NCBI RefSeq assembly: GCF_036699995.1
Contig: NZ_CP144906.1
Span: 2,433,001 to 2,497,000 of the forward strand
DNA length: 64,000 nt
Reading direction: 5' to 3'
From: Clostridium beijerinckii
Lineage (GTDB): Bacteria > Bacillota > Clostridia > Clostridiales > Clostridiaceae
In this document: positions 36,505 through 44,740 of the stretch, piece after piece
How the letters are laid out: every line of letters begins with the position of its first letter
Position numbering within the stretch: the stretch's first letter is position 1
Position numbers and translations under genes: made by a program
The notes under the pieces: generated by a model
Told to the model about the DNA's origin: nothing
Database searches by the model: none
Seen by the model: the letters and a program-made list of their open reading frames with translations, nothing else

Positions 36505-37359
36505 ATGAGCGGTTTAGGAAATCAAATTAAAACTTTACTTTTGATGAGTGTCCTGACGATATTAGTAGTATTAATAGGAAGAGGTATTGGAGGTCAATCA
36601 GGAATGCTGATGGCTTTGGTGCTTGCATTAGTTATGAATGGAGGAAGTTATTGGTTTAGTGATAAAATTGCACTATCTATGACTGGAGCTAAGCTATTAA
36701 CACGAAATGATAATATTGAAATTTATAATATGGTGGAAAGATTGACAGCAAATGCAGGAATACCAATGCCAAGGCTTTATATTACACCTTCTACACAGCC
36801 TAATGCGTTTGCAACAGGAAGAAATCCTAAGCATTCAGCTGTTGCTGTTACACAAGGATTAGTGAATATACTAAATTATGAAGAATTAGAAGGTGTTATT
36901 GCTCATGAATTGGCACATATTAAGAATAGGGACGTGCTTATAAGTACTATTGCAGCTGTAATGGCAGGAGTAATCACAACAATGGCTAATTGGGCGCAGT
37001 GGGCGTTAATGTTCGGCATGGGTAACAGTGATGAAGAAGAAGGCTCAGGATTCTTAGCAGCTTTACCATTAATTATTTTAGGACCTATTGCAGCTATGTT
37101 AGTACAGATGGCAGTATCAAGATCTAGAGAATATCTTGCTGACAATACAGGAGCGAGGATTGCAGGACACAGCAGAGGACTCTCTAATGCATTACTTAAG
37201 TTAGATCAGGCCTCAAGAGTGGTTCCTATGGACGTAAATCCTGCAGTAAGCCATATGTTTATAGTCAATCCTCTAAGTGCGCAAAGATTAATGAACCTAT
37301 TTAGCACTCATCCAACGATAGAAGATAGAGTACGTAGGCTTCAGTCTTCAAATTTATAA
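36505..37359 (+). CDS. htpX: HtpX-like M48 zinc metalloprotease
   Basis: A 284-aa membrane protease: two N-terminal TM helices (residues 8-47), the zinc site HELAHIKNRD (about 136), two more TM segments and the third ligand region REYLADNTGARI. HtpX degrades damaged membrane proteins. Control by a manganese riboswitch suggests it counters membrane stress from excess metal or clears a metal transporter. RBS AAAGGAGGAAAAG. Terminator at 37382. Confidence 0.92.
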   Translation: MSGLGNQIKTLLLMSVLTILVVLIGRGIGGQSGMLMALVLALVMNGGSYWFSDKIALSMTGAKLLTRNDNIEIYNMVERLTANAGIPMPRLYITPSTQPNAFATGRNPKHSAVAVTQGLVNILNYEELEGVIAHELAHIKNRDVLISTIAAVMAGVITTMANWAQWALMFGMGNSDEEEGSGFLAALPLIILGPIAAMLVQMAVSRSREYLADNTGARIAGHSRGLSNALLKLDQASRVVPMDVNPAVSHMFIVNPLSAQRLMNLFSTHPTIEDRVRRLQSSNL

Positions 37360-37381
37360 TCTTAATTAAATCAAATATCTT

Positions 37382-37410
37382 AAAGCATCTGTAAATCAGA
37401 TGCTTTCTTA
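37382..37410 (+). terminator. Terminator of htpX
   Basis: AAAGCATCTG pairs with CAGATGCTTT around a 5-nt loop. Confidence 0.85.
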
Positions 37411-37977
37411 ATTCTCTAGGAATTTATATTCAAGTTAAATTTGTGGATAAATTATGGAAAAGACTAATTCAGAAAGTTAGGATTTGTAAAGAGAATAAAA
37501 AAGAAAATATATTCGCCTGCATAAAATATTCTTATATGCAGAATAGTTCATTATTTTAGCATAGCTACTCTTTTTATAGGTGCATAGCTGCCATTTCTGA
37601 TGTGCAGATTTTTCTCACATACGTTCGAAAAGGCAGATGCGTAAAAAAATCTCCAGCTTCAAAGTCGCCTGCGATTTTGTTCAACTTTTCTTAAATAGAA
37701 TCAAGTGAGATATTAGGAAGTTTAAAAATCATACCAAGATAAATTCGTTAAATTTCAAATTGTAGAATCCCATGACGATGATAAGTTCAAATATTTCGAT
37801 GAAGTTAGTATAACAACGGTCATAAAATATAGAAGAGAAGTTATGATAGAATTTACAAAATATAAAAATGGCCAATTAGTTGCAACAATGAAAATAAAAG
37901 TGTGAGAATAGAAAAGGTCCAATATTTTTGCATTTGAGGAGGGTGTAATTAAAAATAACTTGAAATTAAAATATAGC
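37411..37977. other. Gene-poor stretch with one ORF remnant
   Basis: From about 37735 to 37907 a frame without start codon reads KFVKFQIVESHDDDKFKYF... to MKIKV-stop. It is not recognised and looks like the end of a lost gene. Nothing else is seen. Confidence 0.45.
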
Positions 37978-38041
37978 TTAAAGCAAGAAATGAAAGTGCT
38001 GTATTATTCTAGAGTGAATTATACAGCATTATTAATTATAT
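37978..38041 (+). repeat. 64-nt hairpin repeat, copy 2
   Basis: Exact copy of 34874-34937, with the TGCTGTAT/ATACAGCA hairpin. Confidence 0.85.
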
Positions 38042-38176
38042 ATGAAAATTAATAATTAAAAGGTTATATATCAGCGATAGAGCTATTTGTACAATTAATT
38101 AGAAGTGCTGTAATTTAATTTCGGTATCTTATTTTAATTTATTTTTATTAAATAACTTCCCATTATAGACAAGAAA

Positions 38177-38536
38177 TTAAAAGCTTTTATCCTGATTATT
38201 AAGTTGTGAGCAACGATTAAATTCCATTTCTAATACTGTATTTACCGTATGTTTACCTAGGTTATCTAAAGAATTATATTTTTTTAATAAATATTCTAAT
38301 TCTTCTGATAGTTGTAAACGTGTTTTTATTTTGTTTTCATCCCATCCCATTAAAATAGATGGAGTTGTTTCTAATATTACTGCAAGTTTTTCGATTTTGT
38401 CAGAAGGTATATTAGAGATTACACCGCTTTCATATCTTTGAAGTGTTGGCTTACTAATAGATAATCTTTTAGAAACATCTTCTAATGTGAGATTCAATTC
38501 TAATCGTCTATTTTTGATATTTTCTTTCAAACCCAT
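38177..38536 (-). CDS. Phage-type XRE-family repressor
   Basis: A 119-aa protein with an N-terminal HTH_3 domain (RRLELNLTLEDVSKRLSISKPTLQRYESGVI) and a helical C-terminal part that could dimerise. It is divergent from a Cro-like gene and a phage-like replication module, as in a lysogeny switch. A 14-bp perfect dyad at 38577-38615 lies 40 nt upstream of its start. RBS AAGAGGTGATAT. Confidence 0.87.
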   Translation of the reverse strand: MGLKENIKNRRLELNLTLEDVSKRLSISKPTLQRYESGVISNIPSDKIEKLAVILETTPSILMGWDENKIKTRLQLSEELEYLLKKYNSLDNLGKHTVNTVLEMEFNRCSQLNNQDKSF

Positions 38537-38576
38537 TTTATATCACCTCTTAGTTCTATATTAAAAGTAAGTAAAT

Positions 38577-38615
38577 TATAGATTATCAATTAATATAATT
38601 TATTGATAATCTATA
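38577..38615. promoter_or_regulatory. Operator candidate of the phage-type repressor
   Basis: TATAGATTATCAAT and its exact complement ATTGATAATCTATA are separated by 11 nt in the interval between the divergent repressor and Cro-like genes. Confidence 0.65.
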
Positions 38616-38854
38616 ATAAAATCGAAGCGTTCTAATAAAACTTAATAACTTTTTATTTATTTTGTTTACTGCAGTTAGGCAAATTAAAAAAATCATTCTA
38701 ATTTGTAGACTATTAATATAATTTATTATAACATCTGTTTCCGGATATGCAACAACTATTTTCCATTATATAGAAAAAGTTACGTAAGAAGTATTGACAA
38801 TAATAGGCATAATATATAAAATATTACTTAACGAGTAACGAAAGGGGAGCATTT

Positions 38855-39052
38855 ATGATATTAGTTAATGAGTTAAAAGGAAAGATAAAAGCAAAAGGAT
38901 ATACTCAGGAAAAGCTGGCAAGGGAATTAGGAATGTCTCCAAAAACCTTAGGTAATAAACTTAATAAAGGAATATTTGGTTCAAATGAAATCGATAAGAT
39001 GATAAAACTATTAGATATAAATAATCCAATAGAGATTTTTTTTAATAAATAA
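38855..39052 (+). CDS. Cro-like small HTH protein
   Basis: A 65-aa protein consisting only of an HTH_3 fold (LVNELKGKIKAKGYTQEKLARELGMSPKTLGNKLNKGIFG). Its position opposite the repressor suggests a Cro or activator role in the phage-like switch. A promoter candidate TTGACA-N17-TAAAAT-like lies near 38794-38822. RBS AAAGGGGAG. Confidence 0.82.
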   Translation: MILVNELKGKIKAKGYTQEKLARELGMSPKTLGNKLNKGIFGSNEIDKMIKLLDINNPIEIFFNK

Positions 39053-39422
39053 ATTACTTAAAGAGTAAAATGTATTGACTTTATATATAGTATTAGAAAT
39101 CTAAAATTCATTGTATATATTGCAAAAATAATTCTTTATCACAATTTTAGAATCATTGCAAAAATTTTAGCTGAAATTGTGAAATGTGCATTGTGAATTG
39201 CAACGTATATATTGCAATTTAAAGTATTATGTTACGCCATATTTATTGTTGCAGAAGGACAAGCTGTGGAAGAATTATTAAAAGAAATTTTAGTTGAATT
39301 AAGAAAATAGTAATCTTAAATTAAAAAATAAATGTAAATTTATTTTCATACACCTTGAGCTAGAATGTATCAGGGATACAACTTTTGATATAAATGTATA
39401 AAAAGAAAGCGAGGACTTACAA
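39053..39422. other. AT-rich stretch with TATATTGCAA direct repeats
   Basis: GTATATATTGCAA occurs at about 39113 and again at about 39206, with further ATTGCAA words between. Such iterons before a replication-initiation gene could be an origin, but this is a weak inference. A short in-frame tail GTGGAAGAATTATTAAAAG ... at 39265-39310 may be a gene remnant. Confidence 0.35.
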
Positions 39423-39551
39423 ATGAATTTTAGGATTTTTAAATGTTATATAGATGTTTGTAAGTTAATTGAGTTAAACCCATCATGGAATGGTCTCGAA
39501 AGGTTTAGACAATTTTATTTATGGGAGCGTGGGAATAATGGCAGATATTAA
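39423..39551 (+). CDS. Small hypothetical phage-like protein (42 aa)
   Basis: ATG 39423 with RBS GCGAGGA. The product MNFRIFKCYIDVCKLIELNP... is not recognised. It overlaps the start of the replication gene by 14 nt, which suggests translational coupling. Small size makes the call unsure. Confidence 0.4.
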   Translation: MNFRIFKCYIDVCKLIELNPSWNGLERFRQFYLWERGNNGRY

Positions 39552-40911
39552 ATGGATTAAATTAGCTACTAATATGCATGATGATGAAAAAATGAAGTTA
39601 ATAGATGCAATGCCTAACAGGGATACAATTCATTACGTTTGGATAAGAATACTTTTACTTGGTGGAAAACTTAACGCCAATGGAAAGGTTTTCTTATCAG
39701 AAGGAAAACCTCTTACTGCCAAAATGTTGTCTGTATTATTTTCTAGGCCTTTAGAGGATATTAAGATTGCATTAAAAGTATTATCTAACTTTGACATGAT
39801 TGAAATAGCTTCTGATAAAGTAATTAGAATTGTGAACTGGGATAAGCATCAGAACATAGAGGGAATGGAAAGGGTCCGTGAACAAAACAGAAAAAGAGTT
39901 GAAAATCATAGAGAAAAGAAGAAAGAAGAGAAGAATTTAGCTAAAAGTAATAAGGAAGAAGCTCAGGAAGATCAAGTCTTAGAAGAATCTATGTATTTAG
40001 AAGAAAATCAAGATCTGGATGAAAGTGCAGAATTAGAAAAAACTAATGAATTAGAACGAAAGAAAGATTACGCTGAGAATTCTAATATAGAAAAAAACAA
40101 AGCTCTAGGTAAAAATGATATATTAGAAAATTTGGAAACTAATGAAGAAGCTTCTGGAAATACATATATTAATGATAAAACTAATATTACTACTAGCGAA
40201 GCAGGTAATAATAGTAGTTTAGAAATTATTGATAATAATGAAGATATCAGTAAAAACATTTTAGAAACTGATGATAATAATTGTATTGTCAATAAAAATA
40301 ATAGTAACGTTACACGAAATAGAAGTAACGTTACAGTAACGCAGCAGAATAAGAAAGAGAAAGAGATAGAGAATAAGGAGAAGAATAAGAAAGAGAAAAA
40401 AGAGATAGATAAAGATAAAAACATAAAGAGTAAAAAGAATAATGTTTTTTATATAAATAATAAATGCTCAGCTTGTGATGAGGAAGTTAGCCAGTCGAAT
40501 TTATTTAAGAAACATAATAATACTAAAAGTGAATCTGGGGAAGAGGAGGACATAAATCTTAAAGCTTTAGAGCTTATGCATTATCATGAAAAAATAACAG
40601 GAAAGCCAGGAGGATGTGACTATGTTGCTCTTAGATCAGCTATTGATATTCATGGAGAAAAAATGGTTAAGATGGCCATGGATGTTGGGTTTGAAAAGAA
40701 TTGTCCTGACATAAAGTATGCAATTGGGGTATTAAAAAACTGGAGGAGAGATGGGTATCCAGAAGATCATATGGAGGTAAAGAAAAATGGGGTTAGAATC
40801 AATGGAAAGAGTAACACAGCAGATAAAAATGAATTTGCAGGATTCAAACCAAAGGAACCGCGAAAACTTACAGAAGCTGAACGAAAGAGGATTGAAGAAA
40901 AACTCATATAA
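39538..40911 (+). CDS. Phage replisome organiser, DnaD-like
   Basis: A 457-aa protein. Residues 1-110 match the phage replisome-organiser N-terminal domain (ADIKWIKLATNMHDDEKMKLIDAMP, FSRPLEDIKIALKVLSNFDMIEI). Residues about 120-320 are a highly charged Lys/Glu/Asn linker of low complexity. Residues about 350-430 are a DnaD-like domain (ALELMHYHEKITGKPGG...IKYAIGVLKNWRRDGYPEDH). It opens phage origins and recruits the helicase loader encoded next. ATG 39538 (MADIKW) is chosen over the in-frame start at 39490 as the domain begins there. Confidence 0.85.
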   Translation: MADIKWIKLATNMHDDEKMKLIDAMPNRDTIHYVWIRILLLGGKLNANGKVFLSEGKPLTAKMLSVLFSRPLEDIKIALKVLSNFDMIEIASDKVIRIVNWDKHQNIEGMERVREQNRKRVENHREKKKEEKNLAKSNKEEAQEDQVLEESMYLEENQDLDESAELEKTNELERKKDYAENSNIEKNKALGKNDILENLETNEEASGNTYINDKTNITTSEAGNNSSLEIIDNNEDISKNILETDDNNCIVNKNNSNVTRNRSNVTVTQQNKKEKEIENKEKNKKEKKEIDKDKNIKSKKNNVFYINNKCSACDEEVSQSNLFKKHNNTKSESGEEEDINLKALELMHYHEKITGKPGGCDYVALRSAIDIHGEKMVKMAMDVGFEKNCPDIKYAIGVLKNWRRDGYPEDHMEVKKNGVRINGKSNTADKNEFAGFKPKEPRKLTEAERKRIEEKLI

Positions 40912-41587
40912 ATGTGATAAATGCTGTGATACTGGATGGATACTTATCCCCCAGGAACATATGCAGCCTCTTGCTGTAGCCTGTGAATGCAGGAAAATAG
41001 AAAAACTAAAGAATGAGTGGAAGTATTCAGGAATTAATGTTGAACAAAGTAAACTTACTTTTTCTAGCTTTGAAGTTTGGAATAATGCATCACAAAGGAT
41101 GAAGGACACTGCAGCAGCATATTGTACTGATTTTGATGAAATAAAAGATAATAGGCGAAATAGCATCTTATTATGTGGACAGGTTGGCAGCGGTAAAACG
41201 CATTGCAGCATTGCTGTTGCATTAAATTTTTTAAAACAAAGAATTAAAGTGGTGTACATGCCTTATCGTGATGTAATCACAAAGATAAAACAAAATATGA
41301 TTGATGAAGAATATTATACTAGCACCATTTCAAAGTATCAATTATGTGAGGTATTACTTGTTGATGATCTCTTTAAGGGAAAAATCAATGAAACAGATAC
41401 AAATATTATGTTTGAAATTATTAATTACAGGTATCTTAATTTTCTGCCTATTATAGTGAGCAGTGAATTCTCTATTGATAGATTACTGACATTTGATGAA
41501 GGGGTTGCTTCAAGAATATATGAAATGTCAAAAGATTATGTTGTAGAAATTGAGAAGGATATTAGGAATAACTATAGACTTAAGTAA
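40787..41587 (+). CDS. DnaC/DnaI-like helicase loader ATPase
   Basis: A protein of up to 266 aa overlapping the organiser gene by 125 nt in another frame. It has a zinc-binding N-terminus (YKCDKCCDTGW...ACECRK, four Cys), Walker A LLCGQVGSGKTH and Walker B VLLVDDLFKG. It loads the replicative helicase. ATGs at 40787, 40802 and 40829 are all possible starts. The conserved part begins near residue 36, so the true start could lie later. Confidence 0.87.
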   Translation: MGLESMERVTQQIKMNLQDSNQRNRENLQKLNERGLKKNSYKCDKCCDTGWILIPQEHMQPLAVACECRKIEKLKNEWKYSGINVEQSKLTFSSFEVWNNASQRMKDTAAAYCTDFDEIKDNRRNSILLCGQVGSGKTHCSIAVALNFLKQRIKVVYMPYRDVITKIKQNMIDEEYYTSTISKYQLCEVLLVDDLFKGKINETDTNIMFEIINYRYLNFLPIIVSSEFSIDRLLTFDEGVASRIYEMSKDYVVEIEKDIRNNYRLK

Positions 41588-41589
41588 GA

Positions 41590-41720
41590 GCCCAAAAAGT
41601 GAGAGTCCAAATTTTATATTTGGTTACTCAAACTTTCTCTGCGAGCTTTCATATTTGGCTGCTCGCACTTACTCCTATGAACGAATGTGAGTAGAAGTTT
41701 CCTTGATTGTGCCCAAGCTA
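41590..41720. repeat. Intergenic repeat with ACTTTCTCTGCGAG / ATATTTGG modules
   Basis: Short modules (TTTATATTTGG, AACTTTCTCTGCGAG, TTCCTTGATTGTGCCC) recur in reverse at 50440-50573 and, in part, at 56790-56860. They look like a dispersed clostridial repeat family. No coding potential. Confidence 0.5.
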
Positions 41721-41821
41721 AGTTATGAAAATGTGATTTTAGAAAAGAAAAATAGAGATATTAGAAGAAAAGACAAGAGTAATTCAATGCAAGAAATAAT
41801 TTATATGAGGAGAATGTAAAG

Positions 41822-42064
41822 ATGAAAGCATCAGGAATAGTAAGAAAGCTCGACCCACTTGGAAGGATTGTAATACCAAAAGAAATAAGAAAGGTACTAG
41901 AAATTTACGAGGGAGATTCCATGGAAATAATTAAGGTTGATAATGGGGTGGTTGTTAAAAAATATATTAAAGGATGCATTTTTTGTGGAAGTGATAAAGA
42001 TGTTGTTGAATTTAATGGAGCAGTTGTTTGCGATGGATGCAGAAAGGCTTTAAGGCAGGATTAA
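41822..42064 (+). CDS. AbrB-family transition-state regulator with zinc ribbon
   Basis: An 80-aa protein: swapped-hairpin AbrB domain (MKASGIVRKLDPLGRIVIPKEIRKVL...GDSMEI) followed by a CxxC...CxxC ribbon (CIFCGSDKDVVEFNGAVVCDGC). This is the clostridial AbrB/SpoVT-like layout of DNA-binding global regulators. It may belong to the phage-like island or be a chromosomal copy. RBS GAGGAG. Confidence 0.9.
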   Translation: MKASGIVRKLDPLGRIVIPKEIRKVLEIYEGDSMEIIKVDNGVVVKKYIKGCIFCGSDKDVVEFNGAVVCDGCRKALRQD

Positions 42065-42242
42065 ACCAGTTGATATGTGGAAAGATGGATGGACAATATA
42101 TAGTCAAGATACTGAAATCAGAATAAATAAGATATATGCTTTAAAATGACTTAAAAACAATATATCATGTACGATCAGAATTTGTTGCCCATGAGCGTAT
42201 GGTTGAAATAACTGAAAGGCGTCAAGAGCATTATCTAAATTA

Positions 42243-42518
42243 AATGAAAAGCTTGTCTGTTAATTGCAATGTAATAAGTACTATATTCAAATTTTCTGCT
42301 GAGGTAAGAAAATAATTTATACAACAAATGCAATAGAAAGTTTGAATGGTACTTATCGTAGGCTAAATAGACAAAGAAGTGTTTTTCCAACCGATACAAC
42401 TTTGTTAAAAGCTTTATATTTAACAACATTTGAAGCCACAAAAAGATGGACTATACCTTATAAAAATTTGGGTAAGGTTTATGGAGAACTTTCAGTTATG
42501 TATGAAGGTCATTTATAA
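42243..42518 (+). pseudogene. IS256-family transposase C-terminal relic with frameshift
   Basis: The reading KSLSVN.NVISTIFKFSAEVRK, then after a one-base deletion at about 42311, IIYTTNAIESLNGTYRRLNRQ...WTIPYKNLGKVYGEL is the C-terminal end of an IS256 transposase (TNAIESLN hallmark). The catalytic first part is absent. It closes the phage-like island. Confidence 0.85.
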
Positions 42519-42687
42519 ATGATAATCAAAAAACGCTCTTTCTCAAGAACGTTATTGATATGCAATCTAACTTAACTTATTAGAAATAAGATAAATAGCT
42601 TGAAAATTTTACTTTTATAAATGTTATAGTTTTTTTATCTATAGCTTAAAAAGCTTATTTTGCATATATCGTTTGAAGATTATAGTT

Positions 42688-42996
42688 TTATAAAGTATTT
42701 TCAATCAGTCTTTTAATCTCTTCCTTTGGTAAAAAGCCAACAAATTGGTTCACATTTTCATTATTCTTAAAGATAGCTACAGTAGGTATACTTGAAATGT
42801 GATATTCATCTGCTAAATCTCCACTTTTATCCACATCTACTTTTATAAAATTGACTTTTTCTTTCATTTCCTCTGATAACTCTTCAAGAATCGGTGCTAT
42901 CATTTTACAAGGTCCGCACCAGGTTGCAAAAAAATCTACAACCGTAACTCCACTTTTTATTTCATTTCCGAATTCATTATTATCTACTATTTTCAT
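42688..42996 (-). CDS. trxA: Thioredoxin
   Basis: A 102-aa thioredoxin with the active site WCGPCKMIAPILEEL, the cis-Pro region SSIPTVAIFKNNENV and normal length. It reduces protein disulfides in the cytoplasm. ATG 42996 (MKIVDNN) is preferred, since GGAGG lies 8 nt upstream. It is probably cotranscribed with the upstream FMN reductase (43034-43672), 37 nt away. Confidence 0.95.
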   Translation of the reverse strand: MKIVDNNEFGNEIKSGVTVVDFFATWCGPCKMIAPILEELSEEMKEKVNFIKVDVDKSGDLADEYHISSIPTVAIFKNNENVNQFVGFLPKEEIKRLIENTL

Positions 42997-43033
42997 ATTA
43001 TATTCCTCCATTTTCCTTTATCAGTGCTATAGA

Positions 43034-43672
43034 TTATTGACGGATAAAATTTGTAAGTATTTTATCTTCTTTTTCTGGTGCTTCTATATTATCTTTTCCA
43101 TACTCTACAAGTTTAAGCAGCCAAGCCATATTTTTAGCTAAGGTCTTCATTATTTGAACCCCTTCTTCATCCTGTATAACTTCTCCTGGAGTTGTGCCAT
43201 GAATAACGTTCCAGTATCTTGATGATGGCATTAACATCTCAGAATAATTAATGTACTTGTTTAACTGATCAAGTGCAGCTGTACCTCCAGAACGTCGAAC
43301 CGCTACAACAGCTGCACCAACCTTATGTCTTAATATGCTGCCATTATTTTCATTTACAACAAAAGCTCTATCCAAGAAAGATTTCATTGCCCCGCTTATT
43401 CCTGAATAATGTACAGGAGAACCTAGTATTATCCCATCTGCCTCTTTCATTTTTCCGATCCATTCATTTACAGAATCTCCCTTTAAAACACATTTTTCAT
43501 TTTGATTTTTATAACACCCCCAACATGACATGCATCCCTTTATAGCTTGACTACCTATATGTATTATTTTAACTTCTATATCTTGTTTTTCTAATTCCTC
43601 TGCAATTAATTTTAATGCATGATAAGTGTTTCCATTTTTATTTGGGCTACCATTAAAAGCTACAACTTTCAT
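43034..43672 (-). CDS. Flavodoxin-fold NAD(P)H-dependent oxidoreductase
   Basis: A 212-aa flavoprotein: VVAFNGSPNKNGNTYHALKLIAEEL (FMN loop), GCMSCWGCYKNQNEKC (Cys-rich loop as in iron-sulfur flavoproteins), GSPVHYSGISGAMKSFLDRAF. It probably reduces quinones or other acceptors. First gene of a two-gene unit with thioredoxin. RBS AAGGAGTTTTTA. Confidence 0.88.
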   Translation of the reverse strand: MKVVAFNGSPNKNGNTYHALKLIAEELEKQDIEVKIIHIGSQAIKGCMSCWGCYKNQNEKCVLKGDSVNEWIGKMKEADGIILGSPVHYSGISGAMKSFLDRAFVVNENNGSILRHKVGAAVVAVRRSGGTAALDQLNKYINYSEMLMPSSRYWNVIHGTTPGEVIQDEEGVQIMKTLAKNMAWLLKLVEYGKDNIEAPEKEDKILTNFIRQ

Positions 43673-44170
43673 TATTAAAAACTCCTTTTTTAACTCTAAT
43701 TTTTATTCAAAATATTATAATATTCTCATAAAATTATTATTACATAAATGCTTCAAGTAAAGTTTGAAACTTATCTAAGTAAAGTAAACTAACTTCACTT
43801 TATACATAATTATGCAGATTTATATCACCTTCTTTCAAAAAGTAACCTTCATAAATAAGAGTTTGTAAGTTTCCTAATTAGCTTTTTCTAATTTTTAGAT
43901 ATAACTTGTTATAGTATATATTAAAGAGATTTGATATCTTTAATATACCTAAAAATGTTTTAAATTCAATTAACAGAAATTTAAGTAGTAATTCTTTAAG
44001 CTTCTTACAGTTTTTTTATTATTTCTTAGAACCCCTCATTTTGTAGTTACTTTAGGATTAAGTATATTGTAGAGTCTATTTGTCTGCTATTATAAAGACA
44101 CAAATTAATTTTGTCAATATTTTAAATTTATTAAATTTTGTAGGTTTTAAATATGTGGATAAAATACTTA
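43673..44170. other. Intergenic stretch, no gene seen
   Basis: About 500 nt of AT-rich DNA between divergent units, without ORF, RNA motif or repeat that I recognise. Confidence 0.5.
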
Positions 44171-44199
44171 TTGACAAAATAATATATTATATTTATTAT
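44171..44199 (+). promoter_or_regulatory. Sigma-A promoter of the Rrf2-MATE unit
   Basis: TTGACA, 17 nt, TATTAT. The spacer and downstream AATAATATATTATATTTATTATT are strongly dyad-like and could be the Rrf2 operator. Confidence 0.7.
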
Positions 44200-44242
44200 T
44201 ATAGATAAATAAACTCTGCAATATCTTTTAGGAGGTTTTAAT

Positions 44243-44656
44243 TTGAAATATACAAAAGCAACAAATTATGCTCTACATACAATTGTATATATGATGGAAA
44301 ATGCGAAAAGTGAGAAACTAAGCGTAAGTGCTCTAGCGGAACACTTTAATTTATCTACTACATATCTTTCGAAAATTTTAACTCAGCTGGTAAAGGCTGA
44401 TTTAATTGAGTCAACTCCAGGTGCAAATGGAGGTTACGTTTTGCGTAAAGACATGAAGTCTATTTCTTTTATGGATGTTATTAAGGCTACTGAAGGAACT
44501 GGCTCATTATTTGTTTGCAATTTAAATGAAAATAGCAAATGTTTGATTGAAAAAGTAATGTCAGAAGCTGAAAATGTACTAGAAAATTATCTAGAAGATA
44601 AAAAACTATATGATCTGACTCAAAATAAATCAAACTGCAAAACCAACAAAGAATAA
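44243..44656 (+). CDS. Rrf2-family transcriptional regulator
   Basis: A 137-aa protein with the Rrf2 winged helix (YALHTIVYMMENAKSEKLSVSALAEHFNLSTTYLSKILTQL) and GGYVLRKDMKSISFMDVIKATEG. Only two Cys (FVCNLNENSKCLIE) lie in the cluster region plus one at the C-terminus, so Fe-S binding is possible but not certain. It precedes a MATE exporter by 84 nt and likely controls it. Confidence 0.88.
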   Translation: MKYTKATNYALHTIVYMMENAKSEKLSVSALAEHFNLSTTYLSKILTQLVKADLIESTPGANGGYVLRKDMKSISFMDVIKATEGTGSLFVCNLNENSKCLIEKVMSEAENVLENYLEDKKLYDLTQNKSNCKTNKE

Positions 44657-44740
44657 ATATTTACCCATTAATATATGGGTTTTTATATTTGAATTGCAGA
44701 TATTATATATCTTTAATATATCTAAAGGAGAAATTACATA

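Noticed and set aside
40068..40424. 118-aa minus-strand ORF rich in Ser, Phe and Leu
   Set aside because: Antisense of the low-complexity Lys/Glu/Asn linker of the replication protein.
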